DNA from: an uncultured Bacteroidales bacterium
GTDB lineage: Bacteria > Bacteroidota > Bacteroidia > Bacteroidales > Bacteroidaceae
Length of the DNA: 64,000 nt
Assembly: GCA_902774335.1 (NCBI GenBank)
Contig: CACYHW010000005.1
Location: forward strand, 1-64,000
Direction of reading: 5' to 3'
Shown here in pieces: positions 35,293-44,582 of this stretch. A program made the translations under genes and the position numbers. Within the stretch, counting starts at the first letter, position 1, and every line of letters begins with the position of its first letter. Under the pieces are notes generated by a model that did not search any database, had not been told where the DNA came from, and worked only from the letters and a program-made list of their open reading frames with translations.

Positions 35293-36447
35293 ATGGATAC
35301 GACTGTTCTCAGAAACAGGTTTCGCCAGCAGTTCGGGACCAGCGGCGACCTGTACTTCTCACCAGGCAGAATCAATCTGATAGGTGAGCACACCGACTAC
35401 AACGGTGGTTTTGTATTTCCCGGCGCAGTAGACAAGGGTATCGCCGTTGAGATTTACCGCAACGGTTCACGCAAGGTTTCCCTCCTGGCTCTTGACCAGA
35501 AGGATGCCCCCTATGTGGAGTTCAGTCTGGATGACACGGATAAACCCGAGCAGCATTGGGCTTGCTACATATTCGGCGTATGCAAGGAGCTGGAGAAACG
35601 CGGCGTCACACTTGGCGGATTCAACGCAGCCTTTACCGGTGACGTTCCGCTGGGCGCCGGCATGTCTTCATCGGCAGCACTGGAGAGTGCGTTCGCATTC
35701 GCCCTTAACACCATGTTCGCCGACGGTCAGGTTGACAAGTTCGAACTTGCCAAGATAGGTCAGGCCACCGAGCACAACTATTGCGGAGTAAAGTGTGGTA
35801 TAATGGACCAGTTCGCATCGGTATTCGGACGTGAAGGATGTCTTATCCGTCTGGACTGCCGTTCTCTGGAATATGAGTATTTCCCGTTTGACCCTCAGGG
35901 TTACAAACTGGTTCTGGTCAACTCTATGGTCAAGCATTCACTCGGAAACGAGTATAACGAGCGCCGCGAGAGCTGTGAGAAAGCAGTTGCTCTCATGAAC
36001 GCCCAGTTCGGTCGCGTGGAGGCCCTGCGTGACGCCAACTATGAGATGCTCGATGCCGTAAAGAAAGATCTCTCCGAGCAGGATTACCGTCGTGCCCGTT
36101 ACGTCCTTGATGAGAAGGAGCGTGTGCTGGCCGTGTGCGATGCACTGCAGGCCGGTGACTACGAACTGGTGGGCAGGAAGATGTATGAGACCCACTGGGG
36201 ACTGAGCCGTGACTATACCGTAAGTTGTCCGGAACTGGATTTCCTGGTAGAGACCGCACAGGATTGCGGCGTTACCGGAAGCCGTGTGATGGGCGGAGGT
36301 TTTGGTGGATGCACCATCAACCTGGTACGCGAGACCGTATGTGACAAGTTCATATCCAAGGCCAAGCGCGAATATGCCAGGAAGTTCAGCATCATACCGG
36401 AGATCTATCAGGTCGTAATTGGCGACGGATCACGCAAACTGCAATAA
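35293..36447 (+). CDS. galK: Galactokinase
   Basis: A GHMP kinase of 384 aa that phosphorylates galactose at C1. GRINLIGEHTDYNGG is the galactokinase signature, PLGAGMSSSAALESA the ATP-binding motif, and GSRVMGGGFGGCTINLV the third GHMP motif. ATG 35293 is used; a TTG two codons earlier is possible. The gene is embedded between two galM genes in an operon otherwise devoted to arabinose, and galT and galE are not present in the window. Confidence 0.94.
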   Translation: MDTTVLRNRFRQQFGTSGDLYFSPGRINLIGEHTDYNGGFVFPGAVDKGIAVEIYRNGSRKVSLLALDQKDAPYVEFSLDDTDKPEQHWACYIFGVCKELEKRGVTLGGFNAAFTGDVPLGAGMSSSAALESAFAFALNTMFADGQVDKFELAKIGQATEHNYCGVKCGIMDQFASVFGREGCLIRLDCRSLEYEYFPFDPQGYKLVLVNSMVKHSLGNEYNERRESCEKAVALMNAQFGRVEALRDANYEMLDAVKKDLSEQDYRRARYVLDEKERVLAVCDALQAGDYELVGRKMYETHWGLSRDYTVSCPELDFLVETAQDCGVTGSRVMGGGFGGCTINLVRETVCDKFISKAKREYARKFSIIPEIYQVVIGDGSRKLQ

Positions 36448-36476
36448 TAACAATCAACTAACAAATAACAACAAAA

Positions 36477-37628
36477 ATGAAAAAAACTGGTTTAATCGCT
36501 CTGATGGCAGGTTTGTTCGTTATGACAGCCTGTTCTCGGAAGGAGGCTCCGGTCCTCAACAAGGCCGACTTCCAGATGGAGTTCACAGGCAAGCAGACTG
36601 ACCTGTACAAACTCACCAATTCAAAGGGTTGTGAGGTTTGGGTAACCAACTTCGGTGCCCGTATCGTGGCAATCATGGTTCCTGACAAGAACGGTCAGAT
36701 GCAGGACGCTGTCATCGGATTCAAGAACATTCAGGATTACACCACACAGGCCAGCGACTTTGGATCAACCGTAGGTCGTTACGCCAACCGTATCAACCAG
36801 GGTCAGATCACACTGGACGGCGTTACATACCAGCTGCCCCAGAACAATTTCGGACACTGCCTGCACGGAGGTTGCACTCTGGAGCCCGAACCCATGGGCT
36901 GGCAGAACCTTGTATGGGATGTAAAGGAGGTTAAGAAGAGCTCTATCACTCTGGTGATGAATTCAGCTGACGGCGAGGCCGGATTCCCCGGCAACGTAGT
37001 TGCTACCGTAACCTACACCCTTACCAAGAACAATGCCATTGACATTGTATGGAAGGCTACCACCGACAAGAAGACTGTGATCAACATGACCAACCACAGC
37101 TACTTCAACCTGAACGGTGACCACTCAATCCCCGTTACAAACCATATCCTGACTCTGAATGCCGACAACTTCACTCCCTGCGACAGCACATACATGACCA
37201 CAGGCGAGATCCTGCCGGTAGCAGGCACTCCCATGGACTTCACCAAGGGCAAGGCCATCGGTCTGGAGATCAACAACTACGCTTATGAGCAGCTCAAGAA
37301 CGGAAACGGTTACGATCACAACTGGGTTCTCAACACCAAGTGCGATGACACCAAGTGCGCCGCCAAACTTTACAGCCCCATCACCGGTATCTACGTAGAG
37401 GTTTACACCAACGAGCCGGGTATCCAGTTCTATTCAGGTAACTTCCTGGACGGTTCAGGTCTGGACAAGCAGGGCAACAAGATGGAGCAGCGTACCGGCT
37501 GCTGCCTGGAGACACAGAAGTTCCCCGACAGCCCCAACAAGTCAAATCTGCCCGGATGGTACAGCGCAGAGCTCGTTCCCGGTCAGGAGTACTACAGCCA
37601 TTGCATCTATCAGTTCGGAGTCGAATAA
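36477..37628 (+). CDS. galM: Aldose 1-epimerase, lipoprotein form
   Basis: A 383-aa mutarotase with signal peptide MKKTGLIALMAGLFVMTA and lipobox C19, so it acts in the periplasm or at the outer membrane. GRYANRINQGQITLDG, LHGG, NHSYFNLNG and CLETQKFPDSPN carry the catalytic His and Glu. It would equilibrate sugar anomers before import by the adjacent SGLT transporter. Thirty bases separate it from galK, and 17 from the transporter gene. Confidence 0.92.
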   Translation: MKKTGLIALMAGLFVMTACSRKEAPVLNKADFQMEFTGKQTDLYKLTNSKGCEVWVTNFGARIVAIMVPDKNGQMQDAVIGFKNIQDYTTQASDFGSTVGRYANRINQGQITLDGVTYQLPQNNFGHCLHGGCTLEPEPMGWQNLVWDVKEVKKSSITLVMNSADGEAGFPGNVVATVTYTLTKNNAIDIVWKATTDKKTVINMTNHSYFNLNGDHSIPVTNHILTLNADNFTPCDSTYMTTGEILPVAGTPMDFTKGKAIGLEINNYAYEQLKNGNGYDHNWVLNTKCDDTKCAAKLYSPITGIYVEVYTNEPGIQFYSGNFLDGSGLDKQGNKMEQRTGCCLETQKFPDSPNKSNLPGWYSAELVPGQEYYSHCIYQFGVE

Positions 37629-37645
37629 TACTAACTTAAAACTAT

Positions 37646-39643
37646 ATGAATTTCATTGAAGCAATCGGACAGTCAGGATTCAAGACTGTCGACTTTATCA
37701 TTCTTCTGGTATATCTGGTACTTCTGGTATCACTGGGATTGTTCCTGGGACGTACCAAGAAAGGCGAGGAGAAAAGTGCAAGTGATTATTTTCTGGCAGG
37801 TAACACCCTTACCTGGTGGGCAGTCGGTGCATCACTGATAGCCGCTAACATCAGTGCCGAGCAGTTTATCGGCATGTCAGGTACAAGTTATGCTGACGGT
37901 ATCGCTACCGCTGCTTATGAGATCATGGCAGCAGTCACACTGGTTGTGATAGGTAAGTTCCTGCTCCCTATCATGCTGAAGAGAAAGATCTTCACCATAC
38001 CGCAGTTCCTGCGCGAGCGTTACAATGACGGTGTGGGTCTGGCATTCTCAATCCTGTGGCTTTTCCTCTACGTATTCGTAAACCTGACATCCGTTGCATG
38101 GCTGGGAGCTCTGGCCATTGAGCAGATCCTGGGTCTGGAAGGTGTATCAATAGCCATAGGCAGCACAACCATATCAATGAGAATGGTTATCATCGTTGCT
38201 CTTTACGTAATAGCCGGTATCTACTCTATCTACGGAGGTCTTGCATCAGTTGCATGGACAGACGTTATGCAGGTTGTATTCCTGGTAGGCGGCGGTCTCA
38301 TCACTGCTTATGTTGCCCTTAAGGCCGTTGGCGGTGGCGAAGGAGCACTGGCCGGTCTGAGCAATGTCTACAATGACATCACAAGCGGTGAGCATCTTAC
38401 CGACAGCCATTTCCATCTGGTATTCCAGAAATCGCACGGTGTTGACGCATTCAACAACGTTCCCGGTATTGCAGCCATTGTAGGTGCCGTTTGGATCACC
38501 AACCTGGGTTACTGGGGTTTCAACCAGTACATCATCCAGAAGGGTCTGGCCGCAAAGAGCATCAACGAAGCCCAGAAGGGTATGGTGTTTGCTGCATTCC
38601 TTAAGATTCTGATCCCGTTCATCGTGGTTCTGCCCGGCGTTTGCGCTTATTATATCGCAAACCATACCGGCAACGGCCCGTATCCCGATCTCTACAACGA
38701 TGCATATATGCCCGACCTGGCAGCAGGACTGAGCGGCGTGATTGAGAAATCAGACCAGGCTTATCCGTGGCTTGTAAGAAACTTCACCCCCACCGGCATC
38801 AAGGGTCTTACATTCGCAGCTCTGGCAGCCGCCATCATCTCATCTCTGGCTTCAATGCTGAACAGTACTTCAACCCTGTTCACAATGGATATCTACAAGA
38901 AGTACATCAACAAGGATGCCAAGGATACCACTCTTGTAAAGATGGGACGTCTCACATCACTCATTGCACTGATTATCGCCCTCGTTGCAGTAAAGCCTCT
39001 GCTTGGCGGTCTGGATCAGGCATTCCAGTACATACAGGAGTATTCAGGTTTCATCTATCCGGGTATCGTAATCGTATTCGGTCTGGGTCTTCTGTGGAAA
39101 CGTGCCAGCGGCAAGGCTGCCGTTTGGACCGCAATCCTGGTTATCCCCATGGGTGTTCTGTTCAAACTCTGTCTGCCCAATGTGGCATTCCAGCTGCGCG
39201 CAGGTTACATATTCGTAATCATGTTCTTCTTCTTTGTATTCATGTCACTGGTTGACAAGAAGAAGTCACAGGAGTGCGGTCTTCCCGATGAGCAGTCACG
39301 CAAGACCATGCTTAAGTGGGCCGCAATACTGGGAGGCACAGGAATCTTCTTTATCGTCATTGCTGCAATAGTTGTTATCTGGGGTGCATTCCTGCCCGCA
39401 CAGGCTACACCTGATAACCACATCATTGCATATCTGAACGATATAGGTTTCCAGGCATTCTTCTTCTTTGGAGTTCTGGTAGGTTCATCAGCTGTATGGC
39501 TTTACAGCAACTCAAAGGATACCGTACAGGACGAGAAGGCTCTTGCCGTTGACCTGAGCTATTTTGACACAGACAAGAGCTACGGCTGGTGGGCCCTGGT
39601 TATCTGCCTGATTTGCCTTGTTCTTTACGTAGTTCTGTGGTAA
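37646..39643 (+). CDS. Sodium/sugar cotransporter (SSS family, SGLT-like)
   Basis: A 665-aa inner-membrane symporter with about 14 hydrophobic helices. [26 protein letters not shown] and [18 protein letters not shown] are solute:sodium symporter motifs, and RVSG-like motifs are replaced by [21 protein letters not shown]. It probably imports arabinose, galactose or both with Na+. The transporter sits between the periplasmic mutarotase and araD (one-base gap). Substrate is inferred from the operon only. Confidence 0.88.
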   Translation: MNFIEAIGQSGFKTVDFIILLVYLVLLVSLGLFLGRTKKGEEKSASDYFLAGNTLTWWAVGASLIAANISAEQFIGMSGTSYADGIATAAYEIMAAVTLVVIGKFLLPIMLKRKIFTIPQFLRERYNDGVGLAFSILWLFLYVFVNLTSVAWLGALAIEQILGLEGVSIAIGSTTISMRMVIIVALYVIAGIYSIYGGLASVAWTDVMQVVFLVGGGLITAYVALKAVGGGEGALAGLSNVYNDITSGEHLTDSHFHLVFQKSHGVDAFNNVPGIAAIVGAVWITNLGYWGFNQYIIQKGLAAKSINEAQKGMVFAAFLKILIPFIVVLPGVCAYYIANHTGNGPYPDLYNDAYMPDLAAGLSGVIEKSDQAYPWLVRNFTPTGIKGLTFAALAAAIISSLASMLNSTSTLFTMDIYKKYINKDAKDTTLVKMGRLTSLIALIIALVAVKPLLGGLDQAFQYIQEYSGFIYPGIVIVFGLGLLWKRASGKAAVWTAILVIPMGVLFKLCLPNVAFQLRAGYIFVIMFFFFVFMSLVDKKKSQECGLPDEQSRKTMLKWAAILGGTGIFFIVIAAIVVIWGAFLPAQATPDNHIIAYLNDIGFQAFFFFGVLVGSSAVWLYSNSKDTVQDEKALAVDLSYFDTDKSYGWWALVICLICLVLYVVLW

Positions 39644-39644
39644 T

Positions 39645-40349
39645 ATGCTGGAGGAACTGAAAGAGAAGGTATTCCGTGCCAATCTGGACCTTGTAAAGCA
39701 GGGTCTGGTCATATTCACGTGGGGTAACGTATCGGGCATAGACCGTGAGAAGGGTCTGGTGGTGATCAAACCCAGCGGCGTGAGCTATGACGAGATGAAG
39801 GCAAGTGATATGGTTGTAGTCTCCCTCGAGACCGGTAAGGTCGTTGAGGGAGATCTCAACCCTTCATCCGATACTCCCACACATCTGGTTCTGTACAGGT
39901 CTTTCCCCAACATCCAGGGTGTGGTTCACACCCACTCTACCTATGCTACCGCATTTGCGCAGGCCGGCCGTGACATTCCTAACATCGGAACCACACACGC
40001 CGACTATTTCTACAAGGACATACCTTGCACACGCGATATGACGGAGGCCGAGGTAAAGGGACAGTACGAGCTGGAGACAGGCAACGTGATAGTGGATGAG
40101 ATACTGAACATCCGCAAGATCAACCCTGACCACACCCCGGCCGTACTGGTCAAGAACCATGGCCCGTTCTCATGGGGAACATCGCCTGACAATGCAGTGT
40201 ATAACGCCAAGGTGATGGAGCAGTGCGCCAAGATGGCGTTCGTGGCTATGTCGGTCAATCCCGGCCTGACCATGAATCCGCTGCTCATTGAGAAGCATTA
40301 CATGCGTAAACATGGCCCTAACGCTTATTACGGCCAAAAAAAGAAATAA
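39645..40349 (+). CDS. araD: L-ribulose-5-phosphate 4-epimerase
   Basis: A class II aldolase-family enzyme of 234 aa that converts L-ribulose 5-phosphate to D-xylulose 5-phosphate. [20 protein letters not shown] and the metal-binding [12 protein letters not shown], with a further histidine in IGTTHADYF, are all visible. The length is standard. It lies one base after the transporter gene and 21 bases before araA, the arabinose pathway order D, A, B. Confidence 0.94.
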   Translation: MLEELKEKVFRANLDLVKQGLVIFTWGNVSGIDREKGLVVIKPSGVSYDEMKASDMVVVSLETGKVVEGDLNPSSDTPTHLVLYRSFPNIQGVVHTHSTYATAFAQAGRDIPNIGTTHADYFYKDIPCTRDMTEAEVKGQYELETGNVIVDEILNIRKINPDHTPAVLVKNHGPFSWGTSPDNAVYNAKVMEQCAKMAFVAMSVNPGLTMNPLLIEKHYMRKHGPNAYYGQKKK

Positions 40350-40370
40350 TCACTTTATAAAAACAAGATT

Positions 40371-41903
40371 ATGTTTGAAAACAATGAGATATGGTGGGTG
40401 ACAGGTGCACAGCTCCTTTACGGAGGTGACGCCGTGGTTGCAGTTGACGGTCACTCAAAGGAGATGGTTGACGGTCTGAACAAGAGCGGAAACATTCCCG
40501 TTAAGATTGTATATAAAGGTACTGCAAACAGCAGCAACGAGGTTGAGGCCGTAATGAAGGCTGCCAACAATGACAGCAAGTGCATAGGTATCATCACCTG
40601 GATGCACACCTTCAGCCCCGCTAAGATGTGGATCAAGGGCCTGCAGGCTCTTGAGAAGCCCCTGCTCCACTTCCACACACAGTACAACACAGATATTCCA
40701 TGGGACTCAATTGACATGGATTTCATGAACCTGAACCAGAGCGCCCACGGTGACATCGAGTTCGGTCATATCTGCACACGTATGCGTGTTGCCCGCAAGG
40801 TTGTTGTAGGTCACTGGAAGAGCGCTGAGGCTCAGAAGCAGATTGCCGTATGGGCTCGCGCCGCTGCCGGCCGTGCCGATGCACATAACGTACGCTGCCT
40901 TATGTTCGGTATGAACATGAACAACGTGGCCGTTACTGACGGTGACCGCGTTGAGTTCGAGCAGCGCATGGGTTACCATGTAGACTACTACCCCGTATCA
41001 TCACTGATGGACTACTTCAAGAAGGTTACCGATGCTGAGGCTGACGCCCTTGTTGAGGAGTACAAGAAGCTCTACACCATCAAGATTGATGAGAGCGGTG
41101 AGAAGGTATACTGGGAGAAGGTAAAGAACGCAGCCAAGGCTGAGATCGCCCTGCGTCGCGTACTCAAGGATGAGAACGCTACTGCTTTCACCACCAACTT
41201 TGATGACTTGGGTGACGCCGATATCGACGCTCCCGATTTCTGCGGTTTTGACCAGATCCCCGGTCTGGCATCACAGCGTCTGATGCAGGAGGGTTACGGT
41301 TTCGGTGCTGAGGGCGACTGGAAGACAGCCTGCCTGCAGCGTACTCTCTGGGTTATGAACCAGGGTATGCCTAAGGGTTGCTCATTCCTTGAGGACTACA
41401 CTCTGAACTTTGCCGCTGACTGCACATCAAGCCTGCAGAGCCACATGCTGGAGATCTGCCCGCTCATTGCTACCGAGAAGCCCAAACTGGAGGTTCACTT
41501 CCTTGGCATAGGTATCCGCAAGCAGCAGACCGCACGTCTGGTATTCACATCAAAGACCGGCCGCGGTATCAAGGCAACCGTTGTTGACCTGGGTAACCGC
41601 TTCCGTCTTATCACCAGCGAGGTTGAGTGCATCGAGCCCAAGCCCATGCCCAAGCTGCCGGTTGCATCGGCCCTCTGGGTTCCGCAGCCTACATTTGAGA
41701 TCGGCGCAGGCGCATGGATCCTGGCCGGTGGTACTCACCACAGTGCATTCTCATATGATATCACTGCCGAGTACTGGGAGGATTTTGCCGAGATGTGCGA
41801 CATCGAGTACATAGGCATAGACAAGAACACCACCATCAGCGGATTCAAGCAGCAGCTCCGTAACAACGAGGTTTATTTCATGCTTAACAAAGCCCTTAAG
41901 TAA
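40371..41903 (+). CDS. araA: L-arabinose isomerase
   Basis: Isomerises L-arabinose to L-ribulose. It is 510 aa, the normal length. It opens NNEIWWVTGAQLLYGGDAV, typical of AraA. ITWMHTFSPAKMWI, QYNTDIPWDSIDMDFMNLNQSAHG and AEGDWKTACLQR with the catalytic glutamate of the EGDWKT motif are present, and HHSAFS at the C-terminus carries a metal histidine. araB starts two bases later. Confidence 0.96.
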   Translation: MFENNEIWWVTGAQLLYGGDAVVAVDGHSKEMVDGLNKSGNIPVKIVYKGTANSSNEVEAVMKAANNDSKCIGIITWMHTFSPAKMWIKGLQALEKPLLHFHTQYNTDIPWDSIDMDFMNLNQSAHGDIEFGHICTRMRVARKVVVGHWKSAEAQKQIAVWARAAAGRADAHNVRCLMFGMNMNNVAVTDGDRVEFEQRMGYHVDYYPVSSLMDYFKKVTDAEADALVEEYKKLYTIKIDESGEKVYWEKVKNAAKAEIALRRVLKDENATAFTTNFDDLGDADIDAPDFCGFDQIPGLASQRLMQEGYGFGAEGDWKTACLQRTLWVMNQGMPKGCSFLEDYTLNFAADCTSSLQSHMLEICPLIATEKPKLEVHFLGIGIRKQQTARLVFTSKTGRGIKATVVDLGNRFRLITSEVECIEPKPMPKLPVASALWVPQPTFEIGAGAWILAGGTHHSAFSYDITAEYWEDFAEMCDIEYIGIDKNTTISGFKQQLRNNEVYFMLNKALK

Positions 41904-41905
41904 TT

Positions 41906-43504
41906 ATGGCATACGATCCCAAATCAGTTATTGAAAAAGGACAGGCCATTCTCGGTATAGAGTTTGGCTCAACCCGTATCAAGGCTGTGCTCATAGACCC
42001 CGAATACAAGCCGATTGCCCAGGGTAGTCATACCTGGGAGAATCAGCTTGTGAACGGGCTGTGGACATACAGCGTTGAAAGCATATGGTTCGGACTTCAG
42101 GACTGCTACGCAGACTTGCGCAAGAACGTGCTCAAGCAGTACGAGGTTGAAATTGAGAATCTGGCTGCAATAGGTATCAGTGCAATGATGCACGGTTACA
42201 TGCCTTTTGACAAGCACGGTGACATTCTGGTTCCGTTCCGCACATGGCGTAACACCAACACAGCCAAGGCCGCTGCAGAGCTGTCAGAGCTGTTCGTGTT
42301 CAACGTTCCTCTGCGCTGGAGCATCTCACATCTGTATCAGGCCATCCTGGACAATGAGCCGCACGTGAAGGATATTGATTTCCTGACCACTCTGGCAGGT
42401 TTCATCCACTGGCAGCTCACCGGCAAGAGAGTGCTTGGCGTAGGTGATGCATCGGGTATGATTCCCGTTGATCCCGCCACCAAGAGCTACAACGCCACAA
42501 TGGTTGAAAAGTTTGACAAACTGATTGCCACCAAGGGCTATCCCTGGAAGCTGCTTGACATTCTGCCCAAGTCACTTGACGCAGGTCAGGATGCAGGCGT
42601 GCTCACCGAGGCAGGCGCACGCAAGCTGGACATCACCGGCCATCTGAAACCGGGTGCTCCCATCTGTCCTCCCGAGGGCGATGCAGGCACCGGAATGGTG
42701 GCTACCAACGCCGTACGCCCGCGCACCGGTAACGTATCGGCCGGTACATCATCATTCTCAATGATCGTGCTTGAGAAGGACCTTAAGAAGCCTCATGAGG
42801 TGATTGATATCGTTACCACTCCTGACGGAAGTCCCGTGGCTATGGTTCACTGCAACAACTGCACAAGTGACCTGAACGCATGGGTCAACCTGTTCAAGGA
42901 GTTTGAGGAGATAATGGGTATTCCCGTTGATATGGGACAGCTCTTTACCAACCTGTTCAATGTTGCCCTTAAGGGTAATCCTGACTGCGGCGGCATCATG
43001 AGCTACAACTACGTATCAGGTGAGCCTGTTACCGGTTTTGCCGACGGACGTCCTCTGTTTGTACGCTCAGCAAATGACAAGTTCAACCTGGCTAACTTTA
43101 TGCGCGCTATCATAAGCGGTGCAATAGGTGTGCTCAAGGTTGGTAACGATATCCTGTTCAACGAGGAGAAGATCAAGGTTGACCGCATTACCGGTCACGG
43201 CGGTCTGTTCACCACTCCGGGTGTAGGCCAGAGGATTCTGGGTGCTGCCCTGAACTCACCTATCTCCTGCATGAAGACTGCAGGTGAAGGCGGTCCCTGG
43301 GGTATGGCTATCCTGGCATCTTACCTTATCAACAACAAGAAGAACCAGTCTCTGGCTGAGTTCCTGGATGATCAGGTATTTGCCGGTGATACAGGTACTT
43401 CTGTCGCTCCCACACCTGAGGATGTTGCAGGATTCAACGCTTACATTGAGAACTACAAGCAGTGTCTGCCTATTGAGGAGGCCGCGGTGAAGTTCAAGAA
43501 TTGA
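41906..43504 (+). CDS. araB: FGGY-family carbohydrate kinase, probable L-ribulokinase
   Basis: A 532-aa sugar kinase. LGIEFGSTRIKAVLID is the phosphate-binding motif of the N-terminal FGGY domain. AGTSSFSMIVL and HGGLFTTPGVGQRILGAAL belong to the ATP-binding half. The length and operon place match the Bacteroides ribulokinase, which is diverged from E. coli AraB and often annotated as xylulokinase-like. It would phosphorylate L-ribulose for AraD. Its stop codon lies inside the first GAATTGA heptamer of a repeat array. Confidence 0.86.
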   Translation: MAYDPKSVIEKGQAILGIEFGSTRIKAVLIDPEYKPIAQGSHTWENQLVNGLWTYSVESIWFGLQDCYADLRKNVLKQYEVEIENLAAIGISAMMHGYMPFDKHGDILVPFRTWRNTNTAKAAAELSELFVFNVPLRWSISHLYQAILDNEPHVKDIDFLTTLAGFIHWQLTGKRVLGVGDASGMIPVDPATKSYNATMVEKFDKLIATKGYPWKLLDILPKSLDAGQDAGVLTEAGARKLDITGHLKPGAPICPPEGDAGTGMVATNAVRPRTGNVSAGTSSFSMIVLEKDLKKPHEVIDIVTTPDGSPVAMVHCNNCTSDLNAWVNLFKEFEEIMGIPVDMGQLFTNLFNVALKGNPDCGGIMSYNYVSGEPVTGFADGRPLFVRSANDKFNLANFMRAIISGAIGVLKVGNDILFNEEKIKVDRITGHGGLFTTPGVGQRILGAALNSPISCMKTAGEGGPWGMAILASYLINNKKNQSLAEFLDDQVFAGDTGTSVAPTPEDVAGFNAYIENYKQCLPIEEAAVKFKN

Positions 43505-43525
43505 GAATTGAGAATTGAAAATTGA
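43498..43525. repeat. GAATTGA heptamer array, araB side
   Basis: Four tandem heptamers: GAATTGA three times and AAATTGA once. The first unit contains the last Asn codon and the TGA stop of araB. The array leads straight into the terminator stem. Confidence 0.8.
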
Positions 43526-43562
43526 AAAACGCTTGCGAAATTGAATTCGCAAGCGTTTTTTT
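43525..43562. terminator. Bidirectional terminator between araB and the ROK kinase gene
   Basis: AAAAACGCTTGCGAA (43525-43539) and TTCGCAAGCGTTTTT (43546-43560) are perfect 15-bp inverted copies with a 6-base loop, flanked by A and T runs. It serves convergent transcripts from both sides. Confidence 0.88.
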
Positions 43563-43579
43563 ACGCAGGTTCGAGCGTA

Positions 43580-43614
43580 TTAATTCTCAATTCTAAATTC
43601 TAAATTCTCAATTA
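43580..43614. repeat. Inverted heptamer array, ROK side
   Basis: Five tandem heptamers of the TCAATTC family (TTAATTC, TCAATTC, TAAATTC twice, TCAATTA), the inverse of the array on the araB side. The unit ACGCAGGTTCGAGCGTATT (43563-43581) precedes it and has a near-copy near 50180-50200. Confidence 0.78.
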
Positions 43615-43619
43615 TTATT

Positions 43620-44579
43620 TTACCACGCCAGGGCCGAAGCACCCAGTATGGCAGCATCAGATTCCTTGAGTGATGAATAGAGTATCTGAATCTTGTTCTT
43701 CCAGACTTTCATCAGATTGTCATTCATTGACTTTACAAGAGCTCCGTGGAAATACTCCTTGGACTTGGCCATACCACCGAATATTACGATAGCCTCGGGA
43801 GCGCTGAACTTTACGAAATCAGCAAAGGCACGGCCCAGTAGAGTTCCGGTGTAGTTGAATATCTCAAGTGAGAGCTCATCGCCCTGCTTTGCGGCATCAT
43901 AGACGTCCTTTGAAGAGATCTTCTCAGGATCAAGCTTACGCAGCAGGCTGTCGCGCTTATCGGAAGCAAGAAGCTCACGTGCAGTCCTGGCAACGCCCAT
44001 GGCACTGGTGTAGGTCTCAAGGCAACCCTTAAGTCCGCAGTTGCACTGACGTCCGTTACGCTCTATGCATACATGGCCCAGCTCGCCGGCAAAACCGTCG
44101 TGTCCGTAAACCATCTTGCCGTCAATCACGATTCCGCTGCCTACTCCTGTTCCAAGAGTAATCATGACAAAGTTCTTCATGCCTTTGGCAACACCGTATG
44201 CCATCTCACCCATAGCGGCTGCGTTGGCATCATTGGTAATGGTTACGGGAATACCGACCATTCCGGACAGAAGCTTTGTGAACTCTATGATTGTGGGCTG
44301 ACCGTCTACATAACCCCACTTGAGGTTAGGAGCATACTCTATAGTACCTTTATAATAGTTGCTGTTGGGAGCACCGATACCGATACCCTTCACCTCACCT
44401 ACATTCTTTGTCTTGGCTATCAGGTCCTTGATGGCGCCTGAAAGATCATTCAGATAATCATTCAGGTTGGTCTGCAGTGAAGATATTACACACTGCTCCA
44501 GAATCTCACCTTTGGCATTGACAACACCAAGTTTTGACGACTGTCCGCCTACATCTATTCCTATTACGAGATTTTCCAT
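43620..44579 (-). CDS. ROK family sugar kinase (glucokinase-like)
   Basis: A 319-aa cytoplasmic kinase. VIGIDVGGQSSKLGVV is the phosphate loop, ELGHVCIERNGRQCNCGLKG holds the GH motif and the CxCGxxGCxE zinc site of the ROK family, and NDANAAAMGE carries the catalytic aspartate. It probably phosphorylates glucose or another hexose imported by the MFS protein encoded three bases upstream. Lack of a DNA-binding N-terminus argues against a repressor. Confidence 0.9.
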   Translation of the reverse strand: MENLVIGIDVGGQSSKLGVVNAKGEILEQCVISSLQTNLNDYLNDLSGAIKDLIAKTKNVGEVKGIGIGAPNSNYYKGTIEYAPNLKWGYVDGQPTIIEFTKLLSGMVGIPVTITNDANAAAMGEMAYGVAKGMKNFVMITLGTGVGSGIVIDGKMVYGHDGFAGELGHVCIERNGRQCNCGLKGCLETYTSAMGVARTARELLASDKRDSLLRKLDPEKISSKDVYDAAKQGDELSLEIFNYTGTLLGRAFADFVKFSAPEAIVIFGGMAKSKEYFHGALVKSMNDNLMKVWKNKIQILYSSLKESDAAILGASALAW

Positions 44580-44582
44580 ATA

